Shown here: piece after piece, positions 1-7,317 of the stretch
How positions within the stretch are numbered: position 1 is the stretch's first letter
Layout: every line of letters begins with the position of its first letter
Source: Kiritimatiellia bacterium
GTDB taxonomy: Bacteria > Verrucomicrobiota > Kiritimatiellia > RFP12 > UBA1067
Direction: 5' to 3'
DNA length: 12,935 nucleotides
NCBI GenBank assembly: GCA_016302985.1
Contig: JAEDMN010000080.1
Location: 1 to 12,935, forward strand
Made by a program: the position numbers and the translations under genes
Notes under the pieces: model-generated
What the model saw: only the letters and a program-made list of their open reading frames with translations
The model's database searches: none
What the model was told of the DNA's origin: nothing

Positions 1-1
1 C

Positions 2-1186
<1,185 letters not shown>

Positions 1187-1213
1187 AAACGAAGATGCGT
1201 CTTCTGTGAGATG

Positions 1214-1261
1214 CCTGCCCCGAGTCCTGGCCCCTAGTGGTCGGCCGGGACGAAGGGCGGG
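1214..1261 (+). promoter_or_regulatory. Long RNA hairpin between tuf and rpmG
   Basis: The 121-nt gap between tuf and rpmG contains a strong two-part stem. The outer helix pairs 1214-1220 (CCTGCCC) with 1255-1261 (GGGCGGG). The inner helix pairs 1224-1232 (GTCCTGGCC) with 1243-1251 (GGCCGGGAC). Between them is a symmetric 3x3 internal loop, CGA/GAA, that could form tandem G-A pairs, and the apical loop is 10 nt. No T-tract follows, so it is not a standard intrinsic terminator. It could be a processing site, an mRNA-stabilising structure or a protein-binding element that uncouples the very high tuf level from the genes downstream. The role is inference. A weak 5-bp hairpin (1191-1204) directly follows the tuf stop. 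Confidence 0.5.
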
Positions 1262-1307
1262 CTGATTCCTCTAAGGGCGCTTACAGTAGACGAAAGGATT
1301 TGATACC

Positions 1308-1460
1308 ATGCCCCGCGATCTGGCTATTCTGGCGTGCACCGAGTGCAAGCGTCGCAACTACACGACGACGCGCAACAAGCGTACGATGACCGAGCGTATC
1401 GAGAAGGTGAAATACTGCCCCTTCGACCGCAAGCGTACGGTGCACAAGGAAGTTAAGTGA
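1308..1460 (+). CDS. rpmG: 50S ribosomal protein L33
   Basis: This 50-residue protein is the usual length for L33, a small protein of the large subunit near the E site. It starts MPRDLAILACTECKRRNYTT and keeps the family's RNKRT and HKEVK signatures. The first zinc knuckle CTEC (Cys10, Cys13) is present. The second has become CPFD (Cys37, Asp40), so only three of four cysteine ligands remain, intermediate between the C+ and C- forms of L33. The ATG is preceded by an AAAGGA ribosome-binding site with suitable spacing. It sits between tuf and tRNA-Trp, an arrangement common in bacteria. Confidence 0.96.
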   Translation: MPRDLAILACTECKRRNYTTTRNKRTMTERIEKVKYCPFDRKRTVHKEVK

Positions 1461-1466
1461 TTTAGC

Positions 1467-1484
1467 GCTTCGCGTCTGCGAAGC
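1467..1484 (+). other. Small hairpin between rpmG and tRNA-Trp
   Basis: Bases 1467-1473 (GCTTCGC) pair perfectly with 1478-1484 (GCGAAGC) across the 4-nt loop GTCT. The hairpin lies between the rpmG stop and the tRNA 5' end at 1490. There is no T-tract, so it is more likely a processing or 5'-leader structure for excision of the tRNA from the operon transcript than a terminator. The role is inference. Confidence 0.4.
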
Positions 1485-1489
1485 TCCGT

Positions 1490-1563
1490 AGGGTAGTAGC
1501 ACAATGGCAGTGCAGCGGTCTCCAAAACCGCCTATAGGAGTTCGATTCTCTTCTACCCTGCCA
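1490..1563 (+). tRNA. trnW: tRNA-Trp (anticodon CCA)
   Basis: The 74-nt gene folds fully. The acceptor stem pairs AGGGTAG (1490-1496) with CTACCCT (1553-1559), the discriminator is G1560 and CCA is encoded at 1561-1563. The D stem is GCAC/GTGC. The anticodon stem GCGGT/ACCGC encloses the loop CTCCAAA with anticodon CCA at 1522-1524. The T arm is AGGAG, TTCGATT, CTCTT, including one G-T pair, and the variable loop is 4 nt. The anticodon reads UGG, tryptophan. It lies within the operon between rpmG and secE, a widely conserved position. Confidence 0.97.
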
Positions 1564-1582
1564 ATTTATTTCCGAGGATGAG

Positions 1583-1783
1583 ATGAAAGCGCTGTTGAAC
1601 CGTGTAAAGGGATACCTCACTGAAGTGAAGGGCGAAGCCCGTCGGGTTTCCTGGCCGGACAAGCACGAGCTGTACGATTCGACGCTCGTGGTGATTGCCT
1701 TTATCGTCATCCTCGCAGTTACCACGCTGGTGTGTGACAAGGCCATTCAGCTGTTTATCCAGCTTGTTCACGCGGGTGCGTGA
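1583..1783 (+). CDS. secE: Preprotein translocase subunit SecE
   Basis: This 66-residue protein is the single-span form of SecE, which clamps SecY in the inner-membrane Sec translocon. It has an amphipathic N-terminal helix, the conserved EVKGEARRVSWPDKHEL motif at about residues 14-30, and one hydrophobic membrane segment at about residues 33-52 (VVIAFIVILAVTTLV). The ATG follows a purine-rich GAGGATGAG site 19 nt after the tRNA CCA end. It is followed by nusG after 16 nt, the standard secE-nusG pair. Confidence 0.96.
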   Translation: MKALLNRVKGYLTEVKGEARRVSWPDKHELYDSTLVVIAFIVILAVTTLVCDKAIQLFIQLVHAGA

Positions 1784-1799
1784 GAAAGGTCGGGCGCAC

Positions 1800-2414
1800 A
1801 TGAAGAAGGATTGGTTTGTCATCCAGACCTTGACCGGCAAGGAAGGCAAGGTCAAGGAATCCATCGAAGCTCGTGTCAAGAAGGAAGAGATGCACGAGTA
1901 CATCGGCACCTGCCTCATCCCCACGGAGAAGGTGACCGAGACGAAGGATGGCAAGAAGCGCACGATCAACCGGAAGGTGTTCCCTGGTTACGTGCTGGTC
2001 GAGATGGCGCTCTACACGGGTGGAGAGGGTGCCGACACGGAGCCGCGCAAGCGGGTCGTCGTCGACCGGACGTGGCAGTTCCTGCGCGAAACGCCCGGCG
2101 TGATCATCGGCTCCTGGCTCAAGCGGCTTCCGACGCCGCTGTCGCAGGCCGAACTGGACGCAATCATCTCGACGAAGCCGTCCCAGGCCGCCGAGAAGCC
2201 GCGTCCGAAGGTTGTTTTCACCGTCGGCGAGACGGTTAAGCTTAACGAGGGCGCGTTCATGGGCTTGACGGGCCTCGTTTCCATGGTGGATCCTGACAAG
2301 GGCAAGCTCAAGGTTGAGGTTCAGGTCTTCAGCCGCAAGGTCCCTGTCGATGTCGACTACTGGCAGGTCGAGAAGCTGTCCGCCGAGGACATGGCTGCTC
2401 AGCCCCAGGCCTAG
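1800..2414 (+). CDS. nusG: Transcription termination/antitermination protein NusG
   Basis: NusG binds RNA polymerase and couples it to Rho or to the ribosome. The 204 residues contain an N-terminal NGN domain (KKDWFVIQTLTGKEGKV, RKVFPGYVLVEM, LRETPGVIIG) and a C-terminal KOW domain (GETVKLNEGAFMGLTGLV to about residue 193), ending in a short acidic and Ala/Gln tail. The ATG at 1800 is chosen because the protein then starts directly at the NGN motif, with AAAGG upstream. About 16 residues (around 72-90, bases 2013-2069, rich in Gly, Arg and Val) are inserted in the NGN domain relative to E. coli NusG, just after FPGYVLVEM. That places the insertion near the polymerase-binding face; an effect on function is not shown. 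Confidence 0.96.
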   Translation: MKKDWFVIQTLTGKEGKVKESIEARVKKEEMHEYIGTCLIPTEKVTETKDGKKRTINRKVFPGYVLVEMALYTGGEGADTEPRKRVVVDRTWQFLRETPGVIIGSWLKRLPTPLSQAELDAIISTKPSQAAEKPRPKVVFTVGETVKLNEGAFMGLTGLVSMVDPDKGKLKVEVQVFSRKVPVDVDYWQVEKLSAEDMAAQPQA

Positions 2415-2483
2415 GCATCTGGTTTGCAGGCCGTTCGTACCGGTTGGGATGCCGGGAGGCTTTGCAGAAAGAGAAGGTAGCAA
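2415..2483 (+). promoter_or_regulatory. rplK leader, possible L1 autoregulatory region
   Basis: The 69-nt nusG-rplK gap can form a stem with GGCATC (2414-2419) pairing GATGCC (2448-2453), enclosing a weaker GGCCG/CGGTT helix, followed by the rplK ribosome-binding site. In E. coli, L1 represses rplK-rplA translation by binding just upstream of rplK, so a similar site would be expected here. I could not match the known L1-binding consensus, so this is a positional inference. Confidence 0.25.
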
Positions 2484-2909
2484 ATGGCTAAGAAAGTCAA
2501 GGGAGTTGTCAAGCTCCAGATTCCCGCCGGCGCCGCGAATCCCGCTCCGCCCGTGGGTCCTGCGCTCGGTTCCGCCGGCGTGAACATCATGCAGTTCTGC
2601 AAGGAGTTCAACGCCAAGACGCAGAAGCAGGCCGGTCTCGTGATTCCGGTCATCATCACCGTTTACCAGGACCGCAGCTTCTCGCTGCAGTTCAAGTCGC
2701 CGCCCGCCAGCGTGCTCCTGAAGAAGGAAGCCGGCCTGGAGAAGGGTTCGGGCGTTCCGAACAAGAACAAGGTCGGTAAGGTCACCAAGGCCCAGCTCCA
2801 GAAGATCGTGGAGATGAAGAAGGCCGACCTCAACACGACCGACGTCGAAGCGGCGATGCGCATGATCGCCGGCACCGCCCGCAACATGGGCATCGAAGTC
2901 GTGGACTGA
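2484..2909 (+). CDS. rplK: 50S ribosomal protein L11
   Basis: L11 binds the 23S rRNA GTPase-associated centre next to the L10-L12 stalk. The 141-residue length is typical. The N-terminal domain has AGAANPAPPVGPALGSAGVN followed by the conserved MQFCKEFNAKT, and the C-terminal rRNA-binding domain has GSGVPNKNKVGKVT and ends IAGTARNMGIEVVD. The start is supported by an AAGG site 7-10 nt upstream. It is followed by rplA after 13 nt, the usual L11 operon. Confidence 0.98.
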   Translation: MAKKVKGVVKLQIPAGAANPAPPVGPALGSAGVNIMQFCKEFNAKTQKQAGLVIPVIITVYQDRSFSLQFKSPPASVLLKKEAGLEKGSGVPNKNKVGKVTKAQLQKIVEMKKADLNTTDVEAAMRMIAGTARNMGIEVVD

Positions 2910-2922
2910 AAGGAACGCACCC

Positions 2923-3612
2923 ATGAAGCGTAGCAAGCGTTATCAGAACACCCTGAAGGCGGCTCCGAAGAAGCCCGTCAGCATCGCCGAGGCGATCAAG
3001 TTCATCAAGGAGCACCCCGGTTCCAAGAAGTTCGACGAAACGGTCGACGTCTCCATGCGCCTGGGCGCGGACATCACCAAGACGGACACGCCTGTCCGCG
3101 GCACGGTGAAGCTTCCCGCCGGCTCCGGTAAGGACGTCAAGGTCGTCGTTTTCGCCGGTGGCGACCACGCCGAAGAGGCGAAGGCCGCGGGTGCCGACTT
3201 CGTCGGTCTCGACGACCTCATCGACAAGATCATGAAGGAAGGCTGGACGGACTTCGATGTCGCCATCGCGACGACGGAAGCCATGAAGAGCGTCCGCAAG
3301 TGCGCGCGCGTCCTCGGTCCCCGCGGCCTCATGCCGAACCCCAAGACGGGCACGGTGACGGACGATCCCGCCACGGCCGTCAAGGAGGCCAAGGCTGGCA
3401 AGGTCGACTTCCGCATGGACAAGACGGGCAACTGCTGCGTCATCGCCGGCAAGCTCTCGTTCGACGCGGACAAGATCCTGGCGAACGTGAACGCCGTCGT
3501 CGAGGCCGTCCAGGCTGCGAAGCCCAACAACGTGAAGGGCGTCTTCATCCGCTCGCTCACGATTTCCTCCACGATGGGCGTCGGCGTCCCGTGCACTCTG
3601 GCCGCCGAGTAA
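2923..3612 (+). CDS. rplA: 50S ribosomal protein L1
   Basis: L1 forms the mobile L1 stalk of the 50S subunit and represses its own operon in studied bacteria. The 229 residues match the family length. The signature ARVLGPRGLMPNPKTGTVTD is present at about residues 128-147, along with the N-terminal KRYQ and AIKFIKE segments and the C-terminal VKGVFIRSLTISSTMG. An AAAGGA ribosome-binding site precedes the ATG. Confidence 0.98.
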   Translation: MKRSKRYQNTLKAAPKKPVSIAEAIKFIKEHPGSKKFDETVDVSMRLGADITKTDTPVRGTVKLPAGSGKDVKVVVFAGGDHAEEAKAAGADFVGLDDLIDKIMKEGWTDFDVAIATTEAMKSVRKCARVLGPRGLMPNPKTGTVTDDPATAVKEAKAGKVDFRMDKTGNCCVIAGKLSFDADKILANVNAVVEAVQAAKPNNVKGVFIRSLTISSTMGVGVPCTLAAE

Positions 3613-3625
3613 GGAGATTTGAACC

Positions 3626-4111
3626 ATGAGAATCGAAAAGGTTTCCATCCTCAACGAAGTCGTCCAGCGCGTCAAGGACTCGGACTACTGCTTCATCATC
3701 AACTACGGCGGCGTCGACGTCGTGAAGATGGCCGCGCTCCGCGCCGATCTGCTTGCGTGCGACTCCCGTCTGCTGGTCGTGAAGAACACGTACCTCGCCA
3801 AGGTTGCGAAGGAGATGTCCTGGTCCGACAGCATTGAGTCGATGCTCTCCGGTCCGACCGCCATCGTGACGGGCAAGGGTGAGCCGACCGCGGTCGCCAA
3901 GGCCGTCGTGAAGTTCGTCGAGGGTTCCGATGGCCGCGCGTCCGTCAAGGGCGCCGACTACGACGGCAACATCGTCGACGCGAAGATGGTCGAGGCCCTC
4001 TCCAAGATTCCGGGCAAGAACGAGCTCCGTGCGACGTTCCTCATGCTCCTCAAGGAGCCGGCGACCCGCCTGGCCCGCGTCCTCTCCGAGAAGGCGAAGA
4101 AGGCCGAGTAA
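3626..4111 (+). CDS. rplJ: 50S ribosomal protein L10
   Basis: L10 anchors the L12 dimers to the ribosome. The 161-residue protein has the N-terminal rRNA-binding domain (CFIINYGGVDVVKMAALRADL, followed by VVKNTYLAKVA) and a C-terminal helix (LARVLSEKAKKAE) that would bind L12 dimers. The ATG follows AAGGAG, the best ribosome-binding site in the cluster, 13 nt after rplA. In many bacteria the L10-L12 complex represses this transcript. No leader of E. coli type can fit in the 13-nt gap, so any such control would have to act elsewhere. Confidence 0.96.
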   Translation: MRIEKVSILNEVVQRVKDSDYCFIINYGGVDVVKMAALRADLLACDSRLLVVKNTYLAKVAKEMSWSDSIESMLSGPTAIVTGKGEPTAVAKAVVKFVEGSDGRASVKGADYDGNIVDAKMVEALSKIPGKNELRATFLMLLKEPATRLARVLSEKAKKAE

Positions 4112-4117
4112 ACATTC

Positions 4118-4154
4118 AAGGGGTGGGGTGCCACTCTCTGGCGCCCCGTCCTTT
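4118..4154 (+). promoter_or_regulatory. Long hairpin in the rplJ-rplL gap (attenuator or processing site)
   Basis: The 105-nt gap holds a stem of up to 15 bp. Its core, GGGGTGCC (4125-4132), pairs GGCGCCCC (4140-4147) across the loop ACTCTCT. The stem extends outward to 4118 and 4154 through several G-T wobbles. Only three T residues follow, so termination would be partial at best. A second weaker hairpin (CGGCG 4169-4173 with CGCCG 4183-4187) and an A/G-rich tract (4194-4216) lead into rplL. L12 is needed in several copies per ribosome, so this element may set the L10:L12 ratio. That function is inference. Confidence 0.45.
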
Positions 4155-4216
4155 CGTAAAACAGAATCCGGCGGATGAAACACGCCGTCGGTTGAAAAAA
4201 GAAAGAAGACAAGAAA

Positions 4217-4582
4217 ATGACGAACGAAGAGCTCATCAAGGAACTGTCGGGCAAGACGGTCCTCGAAATCAACGAACTCGTGAAGGCGCTCGAAGAGGCG
4301 TGGGGCGTTTCCGCCGCCGCTGCCGTCGCCGTTGCCGGTCCTGCCGCCGGTGCCGCTCCGGCCGAGGAGAAGACGGAGTTCGACGTGGTCCTCAAGGCCG
4401 CCGGTGCGAACAAGATCGCCGTCATCAAGGAAATCCGCGCGATCACGGGCCTGGGTCTGAAGGACGCCAAGGACATGGTCGAGGGTGCGCCCAAGACGGT
4501 CAAGGAAGGCGCCACGAAGGAAGACGCCGAGAAGATCGCGGAGCAGCTCAAGAAGGCTGGTGCCGAGGTCGAGATCAAGTAA
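4217..4582 (+). CDS. rplL: 50S ribosomal protein L7/L12
   Basis: L7/L12 is the multicopy stalk protein that recruits translation GTPases. The 121 residues comprise the N-terminal dimerisation domain (MTNEELIKELSGKTVLEINEL), an Ala/Gly/Pro hinge at about residues 32-52, and the C-terminal domain with EFDVVLKAAGANKIAVIKEI and GLGLKDAKDMVEGAPK. No strong Shine-Dalgarno sequence is present. The ATG instead follows a 23-nt A/G-rich tract, possibly an S1-type enhancer. This is the last gene before the intrinsic terminator, and rpoB does not follow as it does in most bacteria. Confidence 0.98.
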   Translation: MTNEELIKELSGKTVLEINELVKALEEAWGVSAAAAVAVAGPAAGAAPAEEKTEFDVVLKAAGANKIAVIKEIRAITGLGLKDAKDMVEGAPKTVKEGATKEDAEKIAEQLKKAGAEVEIK

Positions 4583-4606
4583 GCGGTTCCCGTTTACGAG
4601 ATTCAG

Positions 4607-4638
4607 AAAGGGCGTGCCGCACGGCGCGCCCTTTTTTT
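4607..4638 (+). terminator. Intrinsic terminator of the rplKAJL operon
   Basis: A GC-rich stem pairs GGGCGTGCCG (4610-4619) with CGGCGCGCCC (4622-4631). It is extended by AAA (4607-4609) against the first T residues and followed by a run of seven T (4632-4638). It begins 24 nt after the rplL stop. All ten core positions pair, one of them as T-G, and the closing pair probably opens to give a 4-nt loop. This is the clearest terminator in the window. Confidence 0.93.
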
Positions 4639-4646
4639 GCTATACT
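4638..4646 (+). promoter_or_regulatory. Extended -10 promoter for the ACT-domain gene
   Basis: TGCTATACT (TG at 4638-4639, TATACT at 4641-4646) matches the extended -10 form TGnTATAAT at all but one position. It abuts the terminator's T-tract. No good -35 lies 17 bp upstream, where the terminator stem is, but extended -10 promoters can work without one. Initiation about 6-8 nt downstream would fall at or just before the ATG at 4655. Confidence 0.5.
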
Positions 4647-4654
4647 ACACCGTC

Positions 4655-4927
4655 ATGAACAAAGCGATTATCACCGTCGTCGGCAGGGACACCGTCGGGA
4701 TCCTTGCCAAGGTTTGCACGTGCCTTGCGGAAAACGGAGTGAACATCCTCGACATCTCCCAGACCGTCGTCCAGGAATACTTCAACATGATGATGATCGT
4801 GGATGCGTCTTCGGCTCGGAAGCCCTTCGCGGATCTGGGCACCGAACTGGCCGACATCGGCAAGGAGATGGGCCTTCAGATCAAGTGCCAGCGCTCCGAG
4901 ATCTTCGAGAAGATGCACCGGGTCTAG
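4655..4927 (+). CDS. UPF0237 family ACT-domain protein
   Basis: This 90-residue protein is a single ACT domain of the UPF0237 type: MNKAIITVVGRDTVGILAKV, then LAENGVNILDISQTVVQEYFNMMMIVD, ending SEIFEKMHRV. ACT domains usually bind small ligands such as amino acids and act as regulatory modules. The ligand of this family is unknown to me. The ATG at 4655 is chosen because the family motif starts there. An upstream TTG (4637) would overlap the promoter. There is no Shine-Dalgarno sequence, in keeping with a leaderless or nearly leaderless mRNA. The UPF0210 gene follows after 37 nt; the two families are commonly paired, suggesting the ACT protein regulates or assembles with UPF0210. Confidence 0.9.
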   Translation: MNKAIITVVGRDTVGILAKVCTCLAENGVNILDISQTVVQEYFNMMMIVDASSARKPFADLGTELADIGKEMGLQIKCQRSEIFEKMHRV

Positions 4928-4964
4928 TTCCGGTTCCCGCGATTCCCCTTTGGACGGACGAGAC

Positions 4965-6329
4965 ATGATCAACATTAGCGAAGTCCTTGAAACCAACAAG
5001 ATGATCCAGGACGAGAACCTGGACGTGCGCACGATCACGATGGGCATCAGCCTGCTGGACTGCGCCGATTCCAGCCTGGAAAGGACGTGCGCGAACATCT
5101 ACGCCAAGCTCCTTCGCTATGCGGGGCGGCTGGTGAAGACGGGCGAGGACATCTCCCGCGAGTTCGGCGTGCCGATCGTCAACAAGCGCATCTCCATCAC
5201 CCCGGCTGCGCTTGTCGGCGCGGCCTGCTGCCATTCGTCCGCGGACTTCGTCGAGATCGCGAAGACGCTGGACCGCGCCGCGCGCGAGCTGGGCGTCAAC
5301 TTCCTGGGGGGCTATTCCGCGGTCGTCTCCAAGGGCATGACCCCGGCCGATGAGCTGCTGATCCGTTCGATTCCCGAGGCGCTGGCCGTGACGGACCGCA
5401 TCTGCTCCAGCGTCAACGTGGGCTCGACGAAGACGGGCATCGACATGGACGCCGTCCGTCTCATGGGCGAGATCGTCCGCGAGACGGCCGAGCGCACGAA
5501 GGACCGCGATTCGCTGGGGTGCGCCAAGCTCGTGGTGCTTTGCAACGCCCCGGACGACAATCCGTTCATGGCGGGCGCCTTCCATGGCGTGACGGAGGCC
5601 GACGCGATCATCAACATCGGCGTCTCCGGCCCCGGCGTCGTCAAGTACGTGCTCGAACAGATTCGCGGCGCGGACTTCGAGACCCTCTGCGAGACGATCA
5701 AGCGCACCGCGTTCAAGATCACGCGCGTCGGCCAGCTCGTCGCGCAGGAGGCTTCTCGTCGATTGGGCGTGCCTTTCGGCATCATCGACCTATCCCTCGC
5801 CCCGACGCCGGCGATCGGCGATTCGGTTGCGGACATTCTCAAGGAAATCGGCCTCGAGCATCCCGGTGCGCCGGGAACGACGGCCGCGCTCGCGCTGCTG
5901 AACGACCAGGTCAAGAAGGGCGGCGTCATGGCGAGTTCCTACGTCGGCGGCCTTTCCGGCGCGTTCATCCCGGTGTCCGAGGACCAGGGCATGATCGACG
6001 CGGTGAACGCCGGCGCGCTGACCATCGAGAAGCTCGAGGCCATGACATGCGTCTGCTCCGTCGGGCTGGACATGATCGCCGTTCCCGGTGACACGCCCGC
6101 GACGTCGATTTCCGGCATCATCGCCGACGAGGCCGCGATCGGCATGGTCAACCAGAAGACGACCGCCGTGCGCATCATCCCCGTCATCGGCAAGTCCGTT
6201 GGCGACACCGTCGAATTCGGCGGCCTCCTCGGCCACGCGCCGGTCATGCCGGTCAACCGGTTTGACTGTTCGCGCTTTGTCGGGCGCAAGGGCCGCATCC
6301 CGGCCCCCATCCACAGCTTCAAGAACTAG
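4965..6329 (+). CDS. UPF0210 (DUF711/PFL-like) family protein
   Basis: The 454 residues match the full family length of about 450 and start MINISEVLETNKMIQDENLDVRTITMGISL, typical of UPF0210. Conserved segments visible are PIVNKRISITPAAL, GGYSAVVSKGMT, NVGSTKTGIDMDAV, GVSGPGVVKY, DLSLAPTPAIGDSVADIL and the C-terminal GHAPVMPVN with SRFVGRKGRIPAPIHSFKN. Members resemble pyruvate-formate-lyase-like folds, but no reaction is established to my knowledge, so I assign none. It follows the ACT-domain gene with which the family usually pairs. The ribosome-binding site is weak (GGACGG), so translational coupling or reinitiation is plausible. Confidence 0.93.
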   Translation: MINISEVLETNKMIQDENLDVRTITMGISLLDCADSSLERTCANIYAKLLRYAGRLVKTGEDISREFGVPIVNKRISITPAALVGAACCHSSADFVEIAKTLDRAARELGVNFLGGYSAVVSKGMTPADELLIRSIPEALAVTDRICSSVNVGSTKTGIDMDAVRLMGEIVRETAERTKDRDSLGCAKLVVLCNAPDDNPFMAGAFHGVTEADAIINIGVSGPGVVKYVLEQIRGADFETLCETIKRTAFKITRVGQLVAQEASRRLGVPFGIIDLSLAPTPAIGDSVADILKEIGLEHPGAPGTTAALALLNDQVKKGGVMASSYVGGLSGAFIPVSEDQGMIDAVNAGALTIEKLEAMTCVCSVGLDMIAVPGDTPATSISGIIADEAAIGMVNQKTTAVRIIPVIGKSVGDTVEFGGLLGHAPVMPVNRFDCSRFVGRKGRIPAPIHSFKN

Positions 6330-6355
6330 GCCGCGCGCCGTGCGGCGCGCAGGCC
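6329..6355 (+). other. GC-rich hairpin after the UPF0210 gene
   Basis: GCGCGCC (6333-6339) pairs GGCGCGC (6344-6350) with the loop GTGC, and GGCC (6329-6332) pairs GGCC (6352-6355) past a bulged A6351. No T-tract follows and the next ribosome-binding site begins a few bases later. It is more likely an mRNA 3'-stabilising or Rho-assisted structure than an intrinsic terminator. Confidence 0.45.
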
Positions 6356-6372
6356 CTCCGGAGACAATCCCG

Positions 6373-7317
6373 ATGGCATTTCCCCTTCGCCGCCTACATG
6401 CGCTTCTGCGGACGCTGCTGCTGTCCTTCCTGGTCCTCGGTGCCGCTGCCTCGTGCTCCGCAGCCTGGTACTGGCCGTTCGATTTCAATCCGGACAGTAC
6501 GAACAAACCTCCGCGTCTCCACCGCCTGCTGGAGAAGGCAAACGACTATATCGAACTTGCCGAGGACGAGGCTCTTTCCGGCGAAGGGGACAAGGCGATC
6601 GAGAACTATCGGCTTGCGTTGTCCGAACTCGACCGCGTGGAGGCCGAGAACCCGGAGCGTGCGGATTCCCCGGAGTTCGCCCCCCTGCGAAACAAGCGCG
6701 CGACCTGCACGGCCGCGATCGACGCCATCCGCTTCGAGCAGATCACATTGAACGCGAGGGCCGTCGCGCTGACGAACACGAAGGAGCTCGAGAAGAAATG
6801 GCGGCGCAAGCACAACCTGCTCACGCCTGAGGACATCGCGGAGGACAAGGCCGAGGAAGCCCGGAAGAAGGCCGAGAAGGATGCGAAGGCCGAGAAGGAT
6901 GGAGAAGGGGACGCACAGGTTGCCCGGGAGGGCAAGGACGGAACGGCGACGCCCCGGCGGGCCGAGGACGGCGCCTCGTTCGAATCACGGCGCACGGAGG
7001 CATTGAACGCGCTTCGCCGGCAGGACTATGCGGCCGCGGACGCCCTGCTCAAGGAGTTGGCCGCCGAACGCCCGGACGATCTCCAGACCGCGCTCATGTC
7101 CGCGGCGGCGGAGGCGGGCCGGGGACGCGACCATGCCGCGCGGCGAACGTTGGAGGCCGCCATGAAGGCCCATCCCGAGTCCTACCTCCCTTGCTACAAT
7201 CTCGCCAGCATCACGCTGAAGCTGGGCGAGCCCGTGGCGGAGGCGCGGAGATTCTATGAAAAGGGACGGGCGCTGGGCGGCCCCCGCAACGAGGCCCTGG
7301 AGGAGAACCTGAAATGA
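6373..7317 (+). CDS. Exported tetratricopeptide-repeat protein
   Basis: The 314-residue protein begins with a signal peptide (RR near residue 6, a leucine-rich core at 11-23, probable cleavage after SCSA at about residue 30). The cysteine at 28 lacks a good lipobox, so type I cleavage is favoured. A first TPR-like helical pair lies at about residues 45-90 (KANDYIELAEDEALSGEGDKA). A highly charged Lys/Glu/Ala/Asp linker, probably coiled or disordered, spans about 150-200. Two to three further TPR-like units fill 205-314 (RRQDYAAADALLKELAAERP, SYLPCYNLASITLKLGE). TPRs mediate protein contacts, probably periplasmic here. GGAG upstream supports the ATG. The stop overlaps the next start as ATGA, indicating coupled translation with the LolA-like protein. 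The exact role is unknown. Confidence 0.85.
   Translation: MAFPLRRLHALLRTLLLSFLVLGAAASCSAAWYWPFDFNPDSTNKPPRLHRLLEKANDYIELAEDEALSGEGDKAIENYRLALSELDRVEAENPERADSPEFAPLRNKRATCTAAIDAIRFEQITLNARAVALTNTKELEKKWRRKHNLLTPEDIAEDKAEEARKKAEKDAKAEKDGEGDAQVAREGKDGTATPRRAEDGASFESRRTEALNALRRQDYAAADALLKELAAERPDDLQTALMSAAAEAGRGRDHAARRTLEAAMKAHPESYLPCYNLASITLKLGEPVAEARRFYEKGRALGGPRNEALEENLK

Noticed and set aside
1187..1210. Terminator directly after tuf (GAAGA/TCTTC hairpin)
   Set aside because: The stem is only 5 bp with no T-tract, so there is no support for intrinsic termination.
1259..1287. Possible rpmG promoter (TACAGT as -10)
   Set aside because: The -10 is poor and no recognisable -35 exists at suitable spacing.
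1755..2936. 393-codon open frame on the minus strand opposite nusG and rplK
   Set aside because: It lies antisense to two certain genes and is explained by GC-rich codon bias, which keeps the complementary frame open. The peptide is rich in Leu/His/Arg/Gly without domain motifs.
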